64,000 bases of DNA from Caballeronia glathei (lineage in GTDB: Bacteria; Pseudomonadota; Gammaproteobacteria; Burkholderiales; Burkholderiaceae), in assembly GCF_000698595.1 (NCBI RefSeq), contig NZ_JFHC01000034.1:21736-85735 (forward strand), given 5' to 3'. The position numbers and the translations under genes were made by a program. Numbering within the stretch: position 1 is the stretch's first letter; every line of letters starts with the position of its first letter. The notes below the pieces were generated by a model. That model saw only the letters and a program-made list of their open reading frames with translations. It had not been told where the DNA came from and did not search any database. Of this stretch, positions 60,743-64,000 are shown piece by piece.

Positions 60743-61267
60743 TTACTTGCTCCCGCCCGCGAACTTTTGAAGACGCTTGTTCGCTTCACCGGCGAGGGCA
60801 TCGCGAAACCGTTGACCGAAGGTGCCTTGCAACGTTTGCGTGGACGCAGGACCTTCGACACCCGCGACGCCTGCTTCGGCCGACCCCGCAGGCATCGTGT
60901 GAAGAAGGCGCACATTGCCGGGACCGGCTCCGACGACGAGCCACGTATCGCCGATCTCGATCACCGCTACGCGCTCCTTGTTGCCGAGCGAGGCGCCACC
61001 GACCACCTTCACGAGCCCCGTGCGCCTGCCGCCCTGGATGCCAAACTTGCGGGCGAGCCATGCGCAGCCGAACACGAAGCCGATCACGATGACGAGCCCG
61101 AAGAGCGTTTGCAGCACCGCGCCGAAGCCGAGCGACGGCACGGCCGTCCCCGCGCCCACGCCCGACGCGATCTGCGCGGCGTGGTTCACGGCGTTCATGT
61201 CGGCGGCGTGCGCGATGCAGGGCAGGAAGACCGGCGCGGCGGCGAGCGCGGCGATGAAGCGTTTCAT
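60743..61267 (-). CDS. fliO: Flagellar biosynthesis protein FliO
   Basis: The 174-residue protein has a signal-like N terminus (AALAAAPVFLPCIAHA), one membrane helix (LQTLFGLVIVIGFVFGCAWL) and a short cytosolic domain with GASLGNKERVAVIEIGDTWL and VVGAGPGNVRLLHTMP, as in FliO/FliZ-type proteins. FliO helps FliP complex assembly. It overlaps fliN by four bases. Confidence 0.93.
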   Translation of the reverse strand: MKRFIAALAAAPVFLPCIAHAADMNAVNHAAQIASGVGAGTAVPSLGFGAVLQTLFGLVIVIGFVFGCAWLARKFGIQGGRRTGLVKVVGGASLGNKERVAVIEIGDTWLVVGAGPGNVRLLHTMPAGSAEAGVAGVEGPASTQTLQGTFGQRFRDALAGEANKRLQKFAGGSK

Positions 61268-61713
61268 CGATTCAGCTTCCGGATGCGCTCGGACGGCGTG
61301 ATGATGTCGGTCAGGCGAATGCCGAACTTGTCGTTCACGACCACCACTTCGCCCTGCGCGATCAGGCAGCCGTTCACGAGCACGTCCATCGGTTCGCCGG
61401 CGAGGCCGTCCAGCTCGACGACAGAGCCCTGCGCCAGTTGCAGCAGGTTGCGGATCGCGATCTTGGTGCGCCCGAGCTCCACCGTCATCTGCACGGGGAT
61501 GTCGAGGATCATGTCGATGTCGTTGCGCGTGGAGGGCGCAGCGGCCTTCGAGAGCGGCTGGAACACACCCGCCGTCGCCGCCGCGGGCGCGTCGTTGCCG
61601 TTCTGCTCGGCGAGCGCGCTCGCCCAGTCGTCCATGCCGAGATCGTCGTTCTTAAGCGGGTCGCCGACGCCCATCGCGCCGGGCAACGTGCCTTCCTGCA
61701 TCAGGTCACTCAT
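61264..61713 (-). CDS. fliN: Flagellar motor switch protein FliN
   Basis: The 149-residue protein has an acidic, disordered N-terminal half and a C-terminal SpoA domain: ILDIPVQMTVELGRTKIAIR, NLLQLAQGSVVELDGLAGEP and VVVNDKFGIRLTDIITPSER. It forms the C-ring with FliM and FliG. I use the ATG at 61713, with GGTGG upstream; it lies inside the 3' end of fliM. A GTG two codons earlier is possible. Confidence 0.96.
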   Translation of the reverse strand: MSDLMQEGTLPGAMGVGDPLKNDDLGMDDWASALAEQNGNDAPAAATAGVFQPLSKAAAPSTRNDIDMILDIPVQMTVELGRTKIAIRNLLQLAQGSVVELDGLAGEPMDVLVNGCLIAQGEVVVVNDKFGIRLTDIITPSERIRKLNR

Positions 61714-62704
61714 ATCCACCTTCCTTCATCATGTCGGTTGCGCTGATCATCTTCTGCACGCGCAGCGCGTATTGACCATTGAAAATTCCGTAGCCGCATT
61801 CCATCACCGGCACGCCGTCCACCTTGGCCACGACATGCTCGGGCACGGTGATCGGCAGCACGTCGCCGGCGCGCATGTTCAGCAACTGCTCGAACGACGA
61901 GCGGATCTCCGCGAGATCGACGGTCAGCTCCACCTCCGCCGCCTGCACCTGCTGCGACAGCACGCGCACCCAGCGGCGGTCCACTTCGAGCGCCTCGCCC
62001 TGGATCGGCGAGGAGAGCACGTCGCGGATCGGCTCGATCATCGAGTACGGCATGCAGATGTGGAGCGTGCCGCCCGTCGAGCCGAACTCGATCGAAAACT
62101 GCGTGACGATCACGATCTCGTTGGGCGTCGCGACGTTCGCGAACTGCGTGTGCATCTCGGAGCGCACGTGTTCCAGCTGCAGCGGACGCACGCTTTTCCA
62201 CGACGCCGTGTAGTGCTCGAACACGAGGTTGAGCAGCTTGCTGATGATGCGCTGCTCGGTCTGCGTGAATTCGCGTCCTTCGACGCGCGTATGAAAGCGC
62301 CCGTCGCCGCCGAACAGGTTGTCGACGACGAAGAACACGAGGTTCGGGTCGAAGACGAAGAGCGACGTGCCGCGCAGCGGCTTCACGTGCACGAGGTTCA
62401 GGTTGGTCGGGATTGGCAGGTTGCGCGTGAATTCGCTGTATTTCTGCACCTTCACCGGCCCGACGGAGATTTCCGCCGAACGCCGCATGAAGTTGAAGAT
62501 GCCCACGCGCATGAGGCGCGCGAAGCGGTCGTTGATGATTTCGAGGCCGGGCATCCGGCCGCGGACGATGCGTTCCTGCGTCGCGATGTTGTACGGGCGT
62601 ACGCCGACCGGCTTGGTATCGTCGGAAACCTGGTCGACTTCGCCGGTGACGCCCTTGAGGAGGGCATCGACCTCCTCCTGCGACATGAACTCTTCGTGGC
62701 CCAT
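61706..62704 (-). CDS. fliM: Flagellar motor switch protein FliM
   Basis: The 332-residue protein starts with the CheY-P-binding peptide (FMSQEEVDALLKG). It has the middle CheC-like domain (RFARLMRVGIFNFMRRSAEI, GGDGRFHTRVEGREFTQTEQ) and a C-terminal SpoA domain (VPVMECGYGIFNGQYALRVQ). It sets rotation direction in the C-ring. AAGGGAAC lies upstream of the ATG; the open frame further upstream is not used. Confidence 0.97.
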   Translation of the reverse strand: MGHEEFMSQEEVDALLKGVTGEVDQVSDDTKPVGVRPYNIATQERIVRGRMPGLEIINDRFARLMRVGIFNFMRRSAEISVGPVKVQKYSEFTRNLPIPTNLNLVHVKPLRGTSLFVFDPNLVFFVVDNLFGGDGRFHTRVEGREFTQTEQRIISKLLNLVFEHYTASWKSVRPLQLEHVRSEMHTQFANVATPNEIVIVTQFSIEFGSTGGTLHICMPYSMIEPIRDVLSSPIQGEALEVDRRWVRVLSQQVQAAEVELTVDLAEIRSSFEQLLNMRAGDVLPITVPEHVVAKVDGVPVMECGYGIFNGQYALRVQKMISATDMMKEGGYE

Positions 62705-62783
62705 TGCTGTTCCCTTTCCTGTTCCTTTTGCTGTGCGCTGCGCCGCTCGTTTGCGTGATCTGCCTTTGCCGGTCCGCTCGCGC

Positions 62784-63278
62784 TTACTGAACGACGAACT
62801 CGGTGAACAGCACTTCATCGACGCGCACCGGCTGGTCCTTGGTGCTCGCCGTCATTTCGACGGCCGTGCGCAGCTCGCTGGCGAGCGCGCGCTTGCCGTC
62901 GAGCGTGGAGAGTTCCTCGGGGTGCTTGTTCGAGAGCAGGAGCAGTACGCGGCTGCGGACTTCCGGCATGTGTTCGTTGAGCATCGCCTGGGTTTTCTCG
63001 TCGCGCAGCTTGAGCGTGAGGCCGACGCGCAGATAGTGCATCGAGCTTTCGTCGGATTGCAGGTTGACCGTCAGCGATTCGAGCGGGAAGAACACGGGCG
63101 GGGGCACCGGAAGCGGCTTCGCCGGGCCGTGCGCGCCGGTCTTGCCGAGCACGAAGTACGCGCCGCCAGCGCCCGCGCCCAGCAGGACGATCGCGCCGAT
63201 CGCGATGAGGAGGATGCGCTTGAGCTTCGCGCTCTTCGCGGGGACGATGGGTTGCTGGTTTGCCGTGGTGGTTGCCAT
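62784..63278 (-). CDS. fliL: Flagellar basal-body-associated protein FliL
   Basis: The 164-residue protein has one N-terminal membrane helix (ILLIAIGAIVLLGAGAGGAY) and a periplasmic domain with FFPLESLTVNLQSDESSMHY, LRVGLTLKLRDEKTQ and a terminal VRVDEVLFTEFVVQ. It supports stator function. It is the first gene of the fliLMNOPQR operon; GAGG lies ten bases before the ATG. The promoter should be between here and the right repeat (63279-63415), but no classical motif stands out. Confidence 0.95.
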   Translation of the reverse strand: MATTTANQQPIVPAKSAKLKRILLIAIGAIVLLGAGAGGAYFVLGKTGAHGPAKPLPVPPPVFFPLESLTVNLQSDESSMHYLRVGLTLKLRDEKTQAMLNEHMPEVRSRVLLLLSNKHPEELSTLDGKRALASELRTAVEMTASTKDQPVRVDEVLFTEFVVQ

Positions 63279-63415
63279 GAATGAGTGCCTCTTTCTGTAG
63301 CCTGCATTGTTGGCGAAAGAAGCGCCACCCGATGGCCCGAACAGAAGGGAAATTTGGGGCTAACTCGTTCTTTTGGGGGCGCTGGCGCTTGGTCTGGACT
63401 GGGTGGGGCGGGTTT

Positions 63416-63876
63416 GGCAGGCGGGCCGCTGGCGCTCGGGGTTGGGGTTGAGGTTGAGGTTTGTTAAACCGTTTGATGCGCTTCGGCTTCTATGAAACTT
63501 GTTTTGATATTGGTCTATTAGGTTCGCCCCTGTGCGGGGCGGCAGTCGCTTTCTTTCGCTGGCGCTTGGGGTTGGGGTGTCTTGAACCGTTTGATGCGCT
63601 TCGGCTTCTATGAAACTTGTTTTGATATTGGTTTATTAGCTTCGCCCCTGTGCGGGGCGGCAGTCACTTTCTTTGCTGCTGCAAAGAAAGTAACCAAAGA
63701 AAGCAGCTATGGGGTTAGCGGTATTAGGACGTGACCACGTTCGAGTCATTCGGAGTGGCCCGACCGTGGGAGTGTCCACCTCTGTTCGTCGAGCGGATAG
63801 GTACGTGGACCCACAGCCCCACCGCACCACCAGACGGATTGGTAAGGCAGTCATCCCTCCGTCCTCGCTGCGCTCG
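63416..63876 (-). repeat. Right, inverted copy of the hairpin-rich intergenic repeat
   Basis: Read on the minus strand this segment matches 58498-58818 block for block: ACGTGGTCACGTCCT, the 11-bp stem hairpin (63666-63691), the CGCCCC hairpin (63643-63659) and AGAAGCCGA followed by CGCATCA. It is longer because its distal unit is duplicated in tandem. Positions 63279-64000 contain no gene that I can support. Confidence 0.85.
63467..63700. repeat. 118-bp tandem duplication inside the right repeat
   Basis: The block AACCGTTTGATGCGCTTCGG with the following ATATTGGT and CGCCCCTGTGCGGGGCGGCA occurs at 63467 and again at 63585, a 118-bp period with only a few differences. The two hairpins are at 63525-63541 and 63643-63659. 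The left copy near 58720 has only one such unit. Confidence 0.8.
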
Positions 63877-64000
63877 CACGCAAGGTGCGCCATAACCAAT
63901 CGCTTCGTTCCTTGTCATGCGTACCCAAGCGCTTTGCTGTGACGCGAAGTTCGCCGGACCGCCATCTTTACCCTTCGTCGGGCACGTAGTGCCGAGACGG

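Noticed and set aside
63300..63370. Sigma-54-like GG-N10-GC promoter before fliL
   Set aside because: Only the two dinucleotides fit and the -12 element is poor. In Burkholderiales flagellar genes this class is not expected, so chance is more likely.

Overview
The window is a GC-rich, gene-dense chromosomal segment of a beta-proteobacterium, most likely Burkholderiaceae of the Paraburkholderia/Caballeronia type. The evidence is gene content and order: a metF / holin-like membrane gene / ahcY run led by an S-adenosylhomocysteine (SAH) riboswitch, glmS-glmU, ttcA-folB, a pxpBCA operon with DUF969/DUF979 permease-like genes, and a fliLMNOPQR operon. No tRNA, rRNA, CRISPR array, transposase or replication origin was seen. 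Species cannot be fixed from the sequence alone.

Layout. Positions 1-8000 hold a truncated secreted-protein gene, a LysE exporter, a hydroxyisobutyrate-dehydrogenase-like enzyme, a Mut7-C protein, a cupin, an MHS-type transporter, a high-potential iron-sulfur protein, an LhgO-like flavoenzyme and an orphan AAA+ ATPase. Positions 8000-17600 carry small metabolic and signalling genes: an EEP-family hydrolase, a receiver-only response regulator, an AlkB-like dioxygenase, a Rid protein, a divergent acdS/acdR pair (ACC deaminase and its Lrp-type regulator), MgtC, an outer-membrane barrel, a diguanylate cyclase and ArsC.

Positions 17600-22200 are an accessory patch. It has two paralogous small secreted proteins ending in CDIFFG, two paralogous cytosolic small proteins sharing an FPPHSWFA core, a frameshifted aminotransferase remnant, a decayed DUF2934-like ORF and a minisatellite. 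Positions 22249-35500 are housekeeping: amino-sugar synthesis, tRNA thiolation and CCA addition, folate and pterin enzymes, a lytic transglycosylase and 5-formyl-THF cyclo-ligase.

Positions 35580-39990 form the 5-oxoproline (pyroglutamate) operon, with a divergent MarR-family gene and a palindromic operator candidate. Next, on the opposite strand, is an AT-richer three-gene cassette (40005-41388): a small ORF, an Ntox44-like polymorphic toxin and a one-TM putative immunity protein. The three genes overlap like a coupled operon, but the first two each carry a single-base frameshift. Beyond it lie a TraB/GumN gene and a complete dipeptide-type ABC transporter (42497-48253).

Positions 48768-58000 contain the methyl-cycle genes metF and ahcY, an LrgA/LrgB pair with a divergent LysR gene, a DUF937-TM-OmpA protein and AidB. 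The last part is the flagellar export and switch operon fliLMNOPQR (58879-63278, minus strand). It is bracketed by two inverted copies of a hairpin-rich intergenic repeat. The right copy has an internal 118-bp tandem duplication, and the left copy is preceded by degenerate and 15-bp tandem repeats.
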